Source: an uncultured Erysipelotrichaceae bacterium (GTDB lineage Bacteria; Bacillota_I; Bacilli_A; Erysipelotrichales; Erysipelotrichaceae). Taken from it: a stretch of 5,558 nucleotides of DNA. Under the pieces are notes generated by a model, which did not search any database, was not told the DNA's origin, and was given only the letters and a program-made list of their open reading frames with translations. The stretch lies in the NCBI GenBank assembly GCA_902782505.1, contig CACZNO010000113.1, positions 1 through 5,558 of the forward strand, given 5' to 3'. Below are positions 1 to 4,804 of this stretch, one piece after another (the stretch's first letter is position 1; each line of letters begins with the position of its first letter). The position numbers and the translations under genes were made by a program.

Positions 1-151
1 CGGTCTTTCCACCGTAGCTAACACGATGACGTATTACGCAAGTACGACATTGTGGCTGGTCTTCTGTATGCAGATGTTCGGCGCGGCATTCTTTGAATGC
101 GGCTTGGCGGACATTGTCGGGGACTTCCGCAGTCGCAGCGGCTGCACGTAA
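1..151 (+). CDS. C-terminal end of an unrecognised membrane protein (partial)
   Basis: An open frame read from base 2 runs 49 codons to a TAA at 149-151; the other two forward frames have early stops, so this is the credible one. About 25 residues form a hydrophobic stretch (from roughly STTLWLVF to ECGLADIV), consistent with a final membrane helix, followed by a short polar, Arg-containing tail ending in GCT. The gene starts outside the window. A strong terminator 45 nt downstream supports this as a genuine gene end. I do not recognise the family: a transporter or other multi-pass membrane protein is the natural guess, but 49 residues are too few to name it. Confidence 0.6.
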   Translation, partial: GLSTVANTMTYYASTTLWLVFCMQMFGAAFFECGLADIVGDFRSRSGCT

Positions 152-195
152 ATCCGGAGTCGCGAGAGAGTAAGCGGCAATTCTCTCCTTTGGAG

Positions 196-224
196 GCGTC
201 CCGTCCACCGGGGCGCTTTTTTTT
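196..224 (+). terminator. Rho-independent terminator of the upstream membrane protein gene
   Basis: An 8-bp GC-rich stem (GCGTCCCG at 196-203 pairing with CGGGGCGC at 209-216, one T-G wobble) has a 5-nt loop and is followed by eight T residues at 217-224. It separates the gene ending at 151 from the one starting at 303. Confidence 0.9.
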
Positions 225-234
225 GGCGAAATCT

Positions 235-263
235 TAGACATCATGTCATGTTTTTTGTACAGT
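235..263 (+). promoter_or_regulatory. Probable sigma-A promoter for the 145-residue protein gene
   Basis: TAGACA (235-240, five of six matches to the -35 consensus) lies 17 nt before TACAGT (258-263, four of six to the -10). This predicts transcription from about 270 and a leader of about 33 nt. It sits just after the preceding terminator, where a promoter is needed. An SD site GGGGAG at 291-296 precedes the ATG at 303 by 6 nt. Confidence 0.45.
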
Positions 264-302
264 GCTTCGGTTATTCTGTAGTTGTAAAAAGGGGAGATAT
301 AA

Positions 303-740
303 ATGGAAGACAGAATTTGGTTCGAATATACCCTGCAGGATGCATGGCACTGGCCGGTTTCGTACATCCGGATCACGGAAGGAGAAAAACCGAAAGTGAT
401 CTGCTGGACTTCGCAGGAAAGTCGGTTCTTTGAGATCGGGGAAGAAACGATGAACCGGATCAAGGAACGGATGATGCGCTTAGAACTGAAAGAACCGGAA
501 AGTCCGTTCGTTACAGGATTGGCGGTGTCGGACGGGGTGATCAACGTTTTTGCGGTATTTAACGGAAAAACACGCAGAGAACGCACGGTTTACAATCTCG
601 GCGTTTATATGGGACATGAAGCGCAATGCCCAAATGCGGCGGAATACCTGCGTCTTTTGGAAGAACTGGAGGAATTGCTGGAACCGTACGGGGTTCCCGG
701 AAGTTTCTTCCTTACAGATTATCCGGAGGAGGAAGAATAA
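303..740 (+). CDS. Hypothetical acidic 145-residue protein
   Basis: The ATG has a good SD site (GGGGAG) at normal distance, and the gene is bounded by terminators on both sides, so it is probably a single-gene transcript. There is no signal peptide or membrane helix, so it is probably cytoplasmic. The sequence reads as beta-strands rich in aromatic residues at the N-terminus (WFEYT, AWHWPVSYIRI), a charged helix at about 47-62, a strand pair at about 77-100 around an NGKTRRERT turn, and a Leu/Glu-rich helix at about 112-128. The tail ends in four Glu residues. I recognise no catalytic motif or family. The compact alpha/beta layout resembles many lineage-restricted Bacillota orphan proteins. 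Coding status is well supported; function is unknown. Confidence 0.8.
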   Translation: MEDRIWFEYTLQDAWHWPVSYIRITEGEKPKVICWTSQESRFFEIGEETMNRIKERMMRLELKEPESPFVTGLAVSDGVINVFAVFNGKTRRERTVYNLGVYMGHEAQCPNAAEYLRLLEELEELLEPYGVPGSFFLTDYPEEEE

Positions 741-773
741 AAAAAACGAAGACCGTGACGGTCTTCGCTTTTT
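739..773. terminator. Bidirectional terminator between convergent genes
   Basis: A perfect 9-bp stem (CGAAGACCG at 747-755 with CGGTCTTCG at 759-767) encloses the 3-nt loop TGA. It is flanked by eight A residues on the left (739-746) and, after one C, five T residues on the right (769-773). It can therefore stop the rightward gene ending at 740 and the leftward operon ending at 775. Confidence 0.92.
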
Positions 774-774
774 G

Positions 775-1281
775 TTATTCCCGCAGTTTCCTTTCTTTTT
801 CCAGATAGGTGACTTTGCCCCGGAGATTTCCAAGCCCGTACATCAACAGGGAGCCGCAAATCAGATTGATCCAGCCGATGTTCAGACCGTTCAGGGAGTT
901 TCCGATGCCGATCAGGATGTTGCCGATTCCCAACAGGAATAATACCCGGCAGATATTGCGCAGATGCTCGATTTTGGAATCGATATCCGAGAAGATGTCA
1001 AACGGTCCGTACTCGCTTTTGCGGCGGAAATAGATCCACTGGAAGACCCGGCCTACATATTCGGCGTTGGTCTCTTCCATGAAAGCCAGGTAAGAAGGAT
1101 CGTGTTTGTGCATTTCCAGACGGATGATGTATTCGCCCGGTTCCGTACGTTCAAACGTGTACCGGCAGAATCCCACGGAGACTAACGCCCATCCGCTTAA
1201 CGCCATTTCGTTGAGCCATTCTTCTTCTTTTTCAAAATCCCATACAAAGAACCATTTGCGGATTGTCTTTCTTTCAGTCAT
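775..1281 (-). CDS. DUF2812 domain membrane-anchored protein
   Basis: This 168-residue protein matches the DUF2812 pattern: an N-terminal region with F-EKEEEWLNEMA-SGW (about 16-31), followed by strands such as YTFERTEPGEYIIRLEM (about 41-57) and YVGRVFQWIYFRRK (about 75-88). Two hydrophobic helices follow at about 109-128 and 134-152, then a short charged tail (KVTYLEKERKLRE). The soluble domain therefore precedes a two-helix membrane anchor. Its ATG lies inside the end of the upstream padR-type gene (8-nt overlap, SD GGAGGA just before), which implies translational coupling. DUF2812 proteins commonly sit next to PadR regulators in Bacillota and have no settled biochemical role. A part in sensing or transmitting an envelope signal to PadR is inference. 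Confidence 0.88.
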   Translation of the reverse strand: MTERKTIRKWFFVWDFEKEEEWLNEMALSGWALVSVGFCRYTFERTEPGEYIIRLEMHKHDPSYLAFMEETNAEYVGRVFQWIYFRRKSEYGPFDIFSDIDSKIEHLRNICRVLFLLGIGNILIGIGNSLNGLNIGWINLICGSLLMYGLGNLRGKVTYLEKERKLRE

Positions 1282-1594
1282 TGTCGATTCCTCCCAACAT
1301 TTCCTCGCCGTTGCGGACGAGTTCCTTTAAACGTTTCAATTCTCTTGTCAGCACCTCCAGCCCCGAAGCGGTGAGCTGGTAGTTTTTCTTGCGGCTTCCG
1401 TCTTCGGTCGGAAGCTGTTCGATCCATCCTTTTTCTGTCATCGCGTTCAGCGCGCCGTAGAGCGTGCCGGCGGCGAGATGCACCCGTCCGTTGGACATCG
1501 CTTCGGTTTCCTGCATGATCCCGTAACCGTGCTGGGGATTGACTAAGGCTAAAAGGATGTAATAGGTCGCTTCGGTCAATACGATATTGTCCAT
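1274..1594 (-). CDS. PadR-family transcriptional repressor
   Basis: At 106 residues it has the size of a short (subfamily-2 type) PadR regulator. Residues 5-58 form the winged helix, with the family hallmarks HGYGI at 22-26 and LAAGTLYGAL at 40-49 in the recognition region. The wing follows at about 61-78 (GSRKKNYQLTASG). Residues 79-102 form the C-terminal dimerisation helix. These proteins act as dimers binding palindromic DNA and are released by ligands, often toxic compounds or antimicrobials. The gene is first in a two-gene operon with the overlapping DUF2812 gene. Its promoter carries two perfect dyads, which strongly suggests autorepression. An SD AAAGGAG (1604-1610) lies 9 nt upstream of the ATG. 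The ligand cannot be told from sequence. Confidence 0.94.
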   Translation of the reverse strand: MDNIVLTEATYYILLALVNPQHGYGIMQETEAMSNGRVHLAAGTLYGALNAMTEKGWIEQLPTEDGSRKKNYQLTASGLEVLTRELKRLKELVRNGEEMLGGIDND

Positions 1595-1624
1595 TGCTTC
1601 CGTCTCCTTTCTATCGGTATACGT

Positions 1625-1643
1625 TATATCGTCACTCGATATA
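1625..1643. promoter_or_regulatory. Operator dyad O2, just downstream of the padR transcription start
   Basis: TATATCG (1625-1631), spacer TCACT, CGATATA (1637-1643): identical arms and spacer length to the dyad at 1656-1674, with centres 31 bp apart (about three helical turns, same DNA face). An additional half-site makes the 10-bp palindrome CGATATATCG at 1637-1646. It lies at about +4 to +22 of the padR transcript. Confidence 0.76.
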
Positions 1644-1653
1644 TCGCATACTC

Positions 1654-1682
1654 AATATATCGTAACCCGATATAGTTGTCAA
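1654..1682 (-). promoter_or_regulatory. Sigma-A promoter of the padR-DUF2812 operon
   Basis: On the minus strand a perfect TTGACA (1677-1682) is separated by exactly 17 nt from TATATT (1654-1659, five of six consensus). This predicts transcription from about 1647 and a leader of about 53 nt. A/T-rich sequence upstream of the -35 (1683-1712) could act as an UP element. It is the strongest promoter in the window, as expected for one held in check by a repressor. Confidence 0.88.
1656..1674. promoter_or_regulatory. Operator dyad O1, over the -10 and spacer of the padR promoter
   Basis: TATATCG (1656-1662), a 5-nt spacer TAACC, then CGATATA (1668-1674): a perfect 7-bp inverted repeat. It covers part of the -10 and nearly the whole spacer, so a bound dimer would block RNA polymerase. 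PadR as the ligand is inferred from position. Confidence 0.78.
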
Positions 1683-1746
1683 CTGAAAATCAAACATTTT
1701 ATCCGAAAAAACGCGGTGCTTTAAAATGATTCAAGTGAAAACGGGG

Positions 1747-1774
1747 ACCGGACACCGGTTTTAGGCCGTATAAT
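1747..1774 (+). promoter_or_regulatory. Promoter of the four-helix membrane protein gene, with a dyad at the -35
   Basis: A perfect TATAAT (1769-1774) is visible, but there is no good -35 at the right distance: the position 17 nt upstream reads GACCGG. That spot is occupied by the dyad ACCGG-ACA-CCGGT (1747-1759), which suggests a regulator-binding site or an activator-dependent promoter. The -10 is convincing; the regulatory role of the dyad is inference. Confidence 0.5.
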
Positions 1775-1784
1775 AGAAGAGAAC

Positions 1785-1793
1785 AGGAAGGAG
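1785..1793 (+). promoter_or_regulatory. Shine-Dalgarno site fixing the start at 1802
   Basis: AGGAAGGAG (1785-1793) lies 8 nt before ATG 1802. The in-frame GTG at 1793 overlaps this SD and so cannot be its start codon. Confidence 0.8.
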
Positions 1794-1801
1794 TGGGGGT
1801 T

Positions 1802-2218
1802 ATGTGGAATAGTAAACCGTTCTTTCGGATCCCGACCGTCATCGGCGGGGTTTTCTACAGCGTGCTGTGTGTGTTCAGTATTGTAACGGGATTGATGTAT
1901 GCGCTTGGAAAGCGGGAACTGAATCCGCTGGAATTATCGGATTCCTTTGTACGCAAACTGGATACGGAGGAGAAAAAGACGGCGTTCGCACGGAAAATGG
2001 GCGTCGTGACGTTCCTTGTCGGAATCGCGCAGGGAATCACCGCAGCGGCGATGATCTTTCACGCAAACTCGCTTGGTTATGCGGTCGCGTTGGGATTCAC
2101 ATTGTTCTCCATCGCGTCGGTCTTGTATAAACTGAAAGGCAAAGTGAATGCCTTTCCGGTCTTAAAACTTGTTGCGTATCTGGCGATTATTGCGGTTTTG
2201 ATCTTCGGAAAAGCGTAG
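1802..2218 (+). CDS. Small four-helix membrane protein, function unknown
   Basis: This 138-residue protein has four predicted membrane helices: about 11-35 (IPTVIGGVFYSVLCVFSIVTG), 66-86 (MGVVTFLVGIAQGI), 91-110 (LGYAVALGFTLFSIAS) and 119-136 (VLKLVAYLAIIAVLIF). A charged loop of about 30 residues between helices 1 and 2 (ELNPLELSDSFVRKLDTEEKK) is the only sizeable soluble part. I recognise no family motif. It starts a rightward group and diverges from the padR operon across about 200 bp holding both promoters. Divergence from a padR-type gene often marks a regulated target, but here the padR dyads lie over 90 bp from this gene's -10, so direct control is uncertain. No terminator separates it from the protease gene 48 nt downstream. 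Confidence 0.82.
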   Translation: MWNSKPFFRIPTVIGGVFYSVLCVFSIVTGLMYALGKRELNPLELSDSFVRKLDTEEKKTAFARKMGVVTFLVGIAQGITAAAMIFHANSLGYAVALGFTLFSIASVLYKLKGKVNAFPVLKLVAYLAIIAVLIFGKA

Positions 2219-2235
2219 TCGAAGTAGAGAATCTA

Positions 2236-2244
2236 TGGGATAAT
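2236..2244 (+). promoter_or_regulatory. Possible extended -10 promoter ahead of the protease gene
   Basis: TGG-GATAAT (2236-2244) is an extended -10 element placed about 23 nt before the protease start codon; no convincing -35 is seen. The ATAATAGAA string here also occurs at the promoter near 1770. It may supplement read-through from the gene ending at 2218. Confidence 0.4.
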
Positions 2245-2266
2245 AGAAACGTAAAAAGGGGGCGGG

Positions 2267-3151
2267 ATGATGTTCGCAAATGCCATTCAGAAAACCGGAG
2301 AGTTTACCCGGCCGATCCTGACGATCAGCCGCTTCTTCGGAAGCACGCAGGTGAACCCGGGAACCGCTACGCTGTTTTTTGTGAACGAAAACGGAGACGC
2401 GGTGACCTGCCGGCATGTCGCCAAACTGGTGATGGACGCCGAACGGATCAACCGCAGGTACGAAGATTTCAAGAAAAAGCGTGCCGAACATCCGGAAAAC
2501 GCGGAAAAACTGGCGGCGCAATACGGGTACACCGGGGAAATTCTAGCGGAAATGCGCCACAATTTTGTGGATACCGTGGATCATTTTCAGACGCTTCAAT
2601 GCGTTTTTCATCCCAAACACGATCTCGCATTGATCCGCATGGGCGGTTTTACCCGGACGCTTTACAGAGGGCATGCGGTTTTCGCGAAGGACGATCACGG
2701 GATCCAGCCCGGAGATTTTCTTTGCCGGTTAGGATTTCCGTTCCCGGAATTCAGCGGGTATTTCTATGACGCGAAGGAAGACCGGATCGGATTTGACCCC
2801 AAGGGAAGACTGATCACGCCGCGTTTCCCCAGCGAGGGCATGTTTACAAGACACCTCGGCGGAGACAACGGGGAAATGATCGGGTACGAATTAAGCACGC
2901 CGGGATTACCGGGACAAAGCGGGGGACCGTTGTTCAACAAAGAAGGAATCGTGTACGGTATGCAATACGAAACCAAGCATCTGCCGATTCATTTCAATAC
3001 GCCCGGAAACGACCAGAAACTGTATTTGAACGTGGGACACTGCCTCAGTGCGGGAATCATCAAGAAGTTCTTAAGCGATCACGGGGTGCGGTATTACACG
3101 GAAGAAGATCTCGAAAGGGATAACGCGCCGCGGGTCTACAAGATCTGTTAG
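2267..3151 (+). CDS. Cytoplasmic trypsin-like serine protease (Trypsin_2 type)
   Basis: This 294-residue protein has the chymotrypsin-fold triad in order: His50 in VTCRHVA, Asp119 in HDLALIRM, and Ser218 in GQSGGPLFN. The oxyanion region is the GQSGG stretch. Other family marks are GTATLFFVNENGDAVT (32-47) before the His and PGDFLCRLGFPF (148-159). There is no signal peptide, membrane helix or PDZ domain, unlike DegP/HtrA, so it should act in the cytoplasm. A Lys/Glu-rich, helix-like insertion (about 56-100) lies between His and Asp. The substrate is unknown. SD-like AAGGGGG (2256-2262) lies 4 nt from ATG 2267 and 7 nt from ATG 2270, so the start could be one codon later. The next gene begins 13 nt after the stop, suggesting an operon. 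Confidence 0.9.
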   Translation: MMFANAIQKTGEFTRPILTISRFFGSTQVNPGTATLFFVNENGDAVTCRHVAKLVMDAERINRRYEDFKKKRAEHPENAEKLAAQYGYTGEILAEMRHNFVDTVDHFQTLQCVFHPKHDLALIRMGGFTRTLYRGHAVFAKDDHGIQPGDFLCRLGFPFPEFSGYFYDAKEDRIGFDPKGRLITPRFPSEGMFTRHLGGDNGEMIGYELSTPGLPGQSGGPLFNKEGIVYGMQYETKHLPIHFNTPGNDQKLYLNVGHCLSAGIIKKFLSDHGVRYYTEEDLERDNAPRVYKIC

Positions 3152-3154
3152 AAT

Positions 3155-3159
3155 GGAGA
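3155..3159 (+). promoter_or_regulatory. Shine-Dalgarno site fixing the start at 3165
   Basis: GGAGA lies 5 nt before ATG 3165. The upstream in-frame ATG at 3153 overlaps this site and has no SD of its own, so 3165 is the better start. Confidence 0.65.
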
Positions 3160-3164
3160 CTTTT

Positions 3165-3599
3165 ATGAATCATACGCTTTCTGTATCCAATGTGCTCTAT
3201 CCGTCGTCGGTGTTTCTCCGCGGGCACACCTGGAGCGGGTTTGCCCGCCGGTATCTGCGTCTGGATCTGGCGAAAAAGAATGTAACCCTCTACGAAGAAG
3301 ACCGCACGGGAAACCTGATCCATGAAGAGACGCTGCCTTTTTCCGCAGAAGACCGCAAGGCTTTCTGCAAGGCTGTTTCGCGGGGAAAGATCCGGGCGTT
3401 CGAACGTCTTCTTCCGGAGGAAAAGAACAAAAAACAAACCGGAAGCCGCGCGGGATGGCGCATGGAATACGTTCTGGAATACAAAGACGGAACGCAAAAA
3501 CGCGGACAGCTCGGCACCGTATACAAAGACCATCCGCTGGAGGAACTGATCCTGGAGATACAGAAACGGATCCCGGCATCCTCCGCCTACATCTTCTGA
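3165..3599 (+). CDS. Hypothetical 144-residue basic protein downstream of the protease
   Basis: Begins 13 nt after the protease stop and is followed by a terminator, so it is very likely the last gene of that transcript. No signal peptide or membrane helix. It reads as a strand pair near the N-terminus (RRYLRLDLAKKNVTLYEE, in pieces from about 28 to 45), a helix at about 60-72, a basic stretch (EEKNKKQTGSRAG, 85-97), and a strand hairpin at about 98-120 (MEYVLEYKDGTQKRGQLGTV). A helix follows at 124-135 (PLEELILEIQKR). The layout of two-strand, helix, hairpin, helix is also seen, loosely, in the protein at 303-740. No catalytic motif or known family is recognised. Partner, inhibitor or adaptor of the protease are possibilities by position only. 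Confidence 0.78.
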   Translation: MNHTLSVSNVLYPSSVFLRGHTWSGFARRYLRLDLAKKNVTLYEEDRTGNLIHEETLPFSAEDRKAFCKAVSRGKIRAFERLLPEEKNKKQTGSRAGWRMEYVLEYKDGTQKRGQLGTVYKDHPLEELILEIQKRIPASSAYIF

Positions 3600-3607
3600 G
3601 AAAAAAG

Positions 3608-3633
3608 AAAAGGGCACCGAAGTGCCCTTTTTA
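3608..3633. terminator. Bidirectional terminator between convergent genes
   Basis: A 10-bp stem (AAAAGGGCAC at 3608-3617 with GTGCCCTTTT at 3622-3631) closes a CGAA loop. It is flanked by an A-rich run on the left and T residues on the right, so it can serve both the rightward gene ending at 3599 and the leftward gene ending at 3647. Confidence 0.9.
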
Positions 3634-3646
3634 TGCGAAATCATTA

Positions 3647-4606
3647 CTATCTGTAGTCGTAGAAGCCCTTGCCGGCATTGACTCCGGTTTCACCCTTGTC
3701 GATCTTTTCCTTTAAGAGTTTGCCGATCTTGTATTCGGTGGTGCCTTCAACCTGAGATTGGGGTTTCATCTGGTTGATGTTGTACGCTGTTTCAAGACCT
3801 ACGATATCGAGAATCTTGAACGGTCCGGCCGGAGCACTGGTCGCTAACTGCCAGGTCAAATCGATCGTTTCCGGATCGGATACGCCGTTGGCCCATAAAC
3901 CCTGCGCCGCGGATAAGAACGGAACCAGCATCGAGTTCAGGATATAGCCCGGCTGTTCCTTGTGCAGCTGTAACGGTACCATGCCGATGGACGCCGCGAA
4001 TTTCACGACTTCCTTGTAATACTTTTCTTCGGTTCCCGGATGACCCATGACTTCCGCGGTATTGTTCTTCCAGATCGTGTTGGCGAAGTGTAAGGACAGA
4101 TACTTTTCCGGACGTCCGGTGTATTCCGCGAACATGGACGGAAGAAGGGTGGAGGAGTTGGTGACTAAGATCGTGTCTTCGTCGAGAAGGTCTCTCATTG
4201 CGTTATACACGCCGATCTTTGCCTTGGGATCTTCGGACATCGATTCAATGACCAGATACGCGCCGGAGAGGGCTTTCTTCATATCCAGTTCGATATGGAT
4301 CTTTTCCGCAAAGTTTTTCTTGCCTTCTTCGATGAGTTCATCGATGGATTCCACGGTCGCGCTCTTCCAGTCCGCGATCAAACCGCGCGGATACATGAAT
4401 CCTCCCATCGGATTGCCGACTAACGCTTTCGCCTGCGCAAGGTCCGCCAGCATCAGTTCGGAGTAACGTTTGATCTTCGGTTCGGTTCTGCCGATGGATC
4501 CTTCGGAACGGAGCCAGAAGGTCGTATCGTAGCCGTGGTAAGCACAAATCAAGCCGATCTGGGTGCCTAAAACACCGCCGCCTGCAACTACTACTTTTTT
4601 GCTCAT
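3647..4606 (-). CDS. 3-hydroxyacyl-CoA dehydrogenase family protein
   Basis: This 319-residue protein has the two-domain layout of the family: an N-terminal Rossmann domain (3HCDH_N) to about 215 and the helical C-terminal domain (3HCDH) after it. Seen directly: the dinucleotide loop GGGVLG (9-14), NSS at 150-152 (active-site Ser region), His173 in LHFAN, Glu185 spaced 12 residues later as in known enzymes, and Asn224 in QPGYILN. It would interconvert 3-hydroxyacyl-CoA and 3-ketoacyl-CoA with a nicotinamide cofactor, as in beta-oxidation or butyrate-type fermentation. At the end of the second strand the usual Asp appears replaced by Arg33 (FWLRS), which may favour NADP(H). The residues around His173 (HFANTIW) depart from the common HFFNP. 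Start at 4606 is chosen because the fold begins there (MSKKVVVAGGG). The partner substrate is not determined. Confidence 0.9.
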   Translation of the reverse strand: MSKKVVVAGGGVLGTQIGLICAYHGYDTTFWLRSEGSIGRTEPKIKRYSELMLADLAQAKALVGNPMGGFMYPRGLIADWKSATVESIDELIEEGKKNFAEKIHIELDMKKALSGAYLVIESMSEDPKAKIGVYNAMRDLLDEDTILVTNSSTLLPSMFAEYTGRPEKYLSLHFANTIWKNNTAEVMGHPGTEEKYYKEVVKFAASIGMVPLQLHKEQPGYILNSMLVPFLSAAQGLWANGVSDPETIDLTWQLATSAPAGPFKILDIVGLETAYNINQMKPQSQVEGTTEYKIGKLLKEKIDKGETGVNAGKGFYDYR

Positions 4607-4633
4607 GATTGTATAGCCTCGCTTTCTGTTCTC

Positions 4634-4642
4634 ATTGTAGCA
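4634..4642 (-). promoter_or_regulatory. Extended -10 promoter of the dehydrogenase gene
   Basis: On the minus strand TG-C-TACAAT is an extended -10 (core at 4634-4639). It predicts a start near 4627 and a leader of about 20 nt. No good -35 is visible, as is common for extended -10 promoters. A GAGG about 10 nt before the ATG serves as SD. Confidence 0.5.
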
Positions 4643-4712
4643 CGTTAAAATTTTCACGTATACAGACTTGCCCGGAAAGAAGATGACAAACGGGAAAGAG
4701 CGGAAAAGAGTT

Positions 4713-4731
4713 TTCCGGAATTTCTCCGGAG
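4713..4731. repeat. Pair of 8-bp palindromes between the divergent promoters
   Basis: TTCCGGAA (4713-4720) and CTCCGGAG (4724-4731) share the core TCCGGA, with centres 11 bp apart (one helical turn). They lie upstream of the -10 at 4759 and between the two divergent genes, a position suited to a regulator site. No known regulator is assigned. Confidence 0.4.
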
Positions 4732-4755
4732 GAAGACAAAGACCTGCGGGAATCG

Positions 4756-4764
4756 TGATATAAT
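4756..4764 (+). promoter_or_regulatory. Extended -10 promoter of the redox protein gene
   Basis: TG-A-TATAAT (4756-4764) is a perfect extended -10; the -35 region is weak. It predicts transcription from about 4771. An SD AGGGAG (4790-4795) lies 9 nt before ATG 4805. Confidence 0.7.
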
Positions 4765-4771
4765 ATTCCGT

Positions 4772-4781
4772 GCATATATGC
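4772..4781. repeat. Palindrome GCATATATGC at the predicted transcription start
   Basis: A perfect 10-bp palindrome at about +1 to +10 of the rightward transcript, where a bound repressor would block initiation. Operator role is inferred from position alone. Confidence 0.4.
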
Positions 4782-4804
4782 CTTGGGGCAGGGAGATAAT
4801 AACT

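Noticed and set aside
156..195. Possible structured leader or riboswitch between 152 and 302 (GAGAGA...TCTCTC and CTCC-TTT-GGAG pairings)
   Set aside because: Pairings are short, mutually exclusive and sit in the 3' tail of the upstream transcript before its terminator; no known riboswitch or T-box core is present.
480..833. 117-codon open frame on the minus strand
   Set aside because: Antisense to the 303-740 gene and runs across the bidirectional terminator; Phe/Arg/Lys-rich low-quality protein.
1793..1801. GTG start giving three extra residues to the four-helix membrane protein
   Set aside because: The GTG overlaps the Shine-Dalgarno site that is well placed for ATG 1802.
3060..3644. 194-codon open frame on the minus strand
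   Set aside because: It lies antisense to the protease end and the 144-residue gene, crosses the terminator hairpin, and reads as Arg/Phe/Ser-rich shadow sequence.
4047..4466. 139-codon open frame on the plus strand
   Set aside because: Antisense within the dehydrogenase gene, which has clear family motifs on the other strand.
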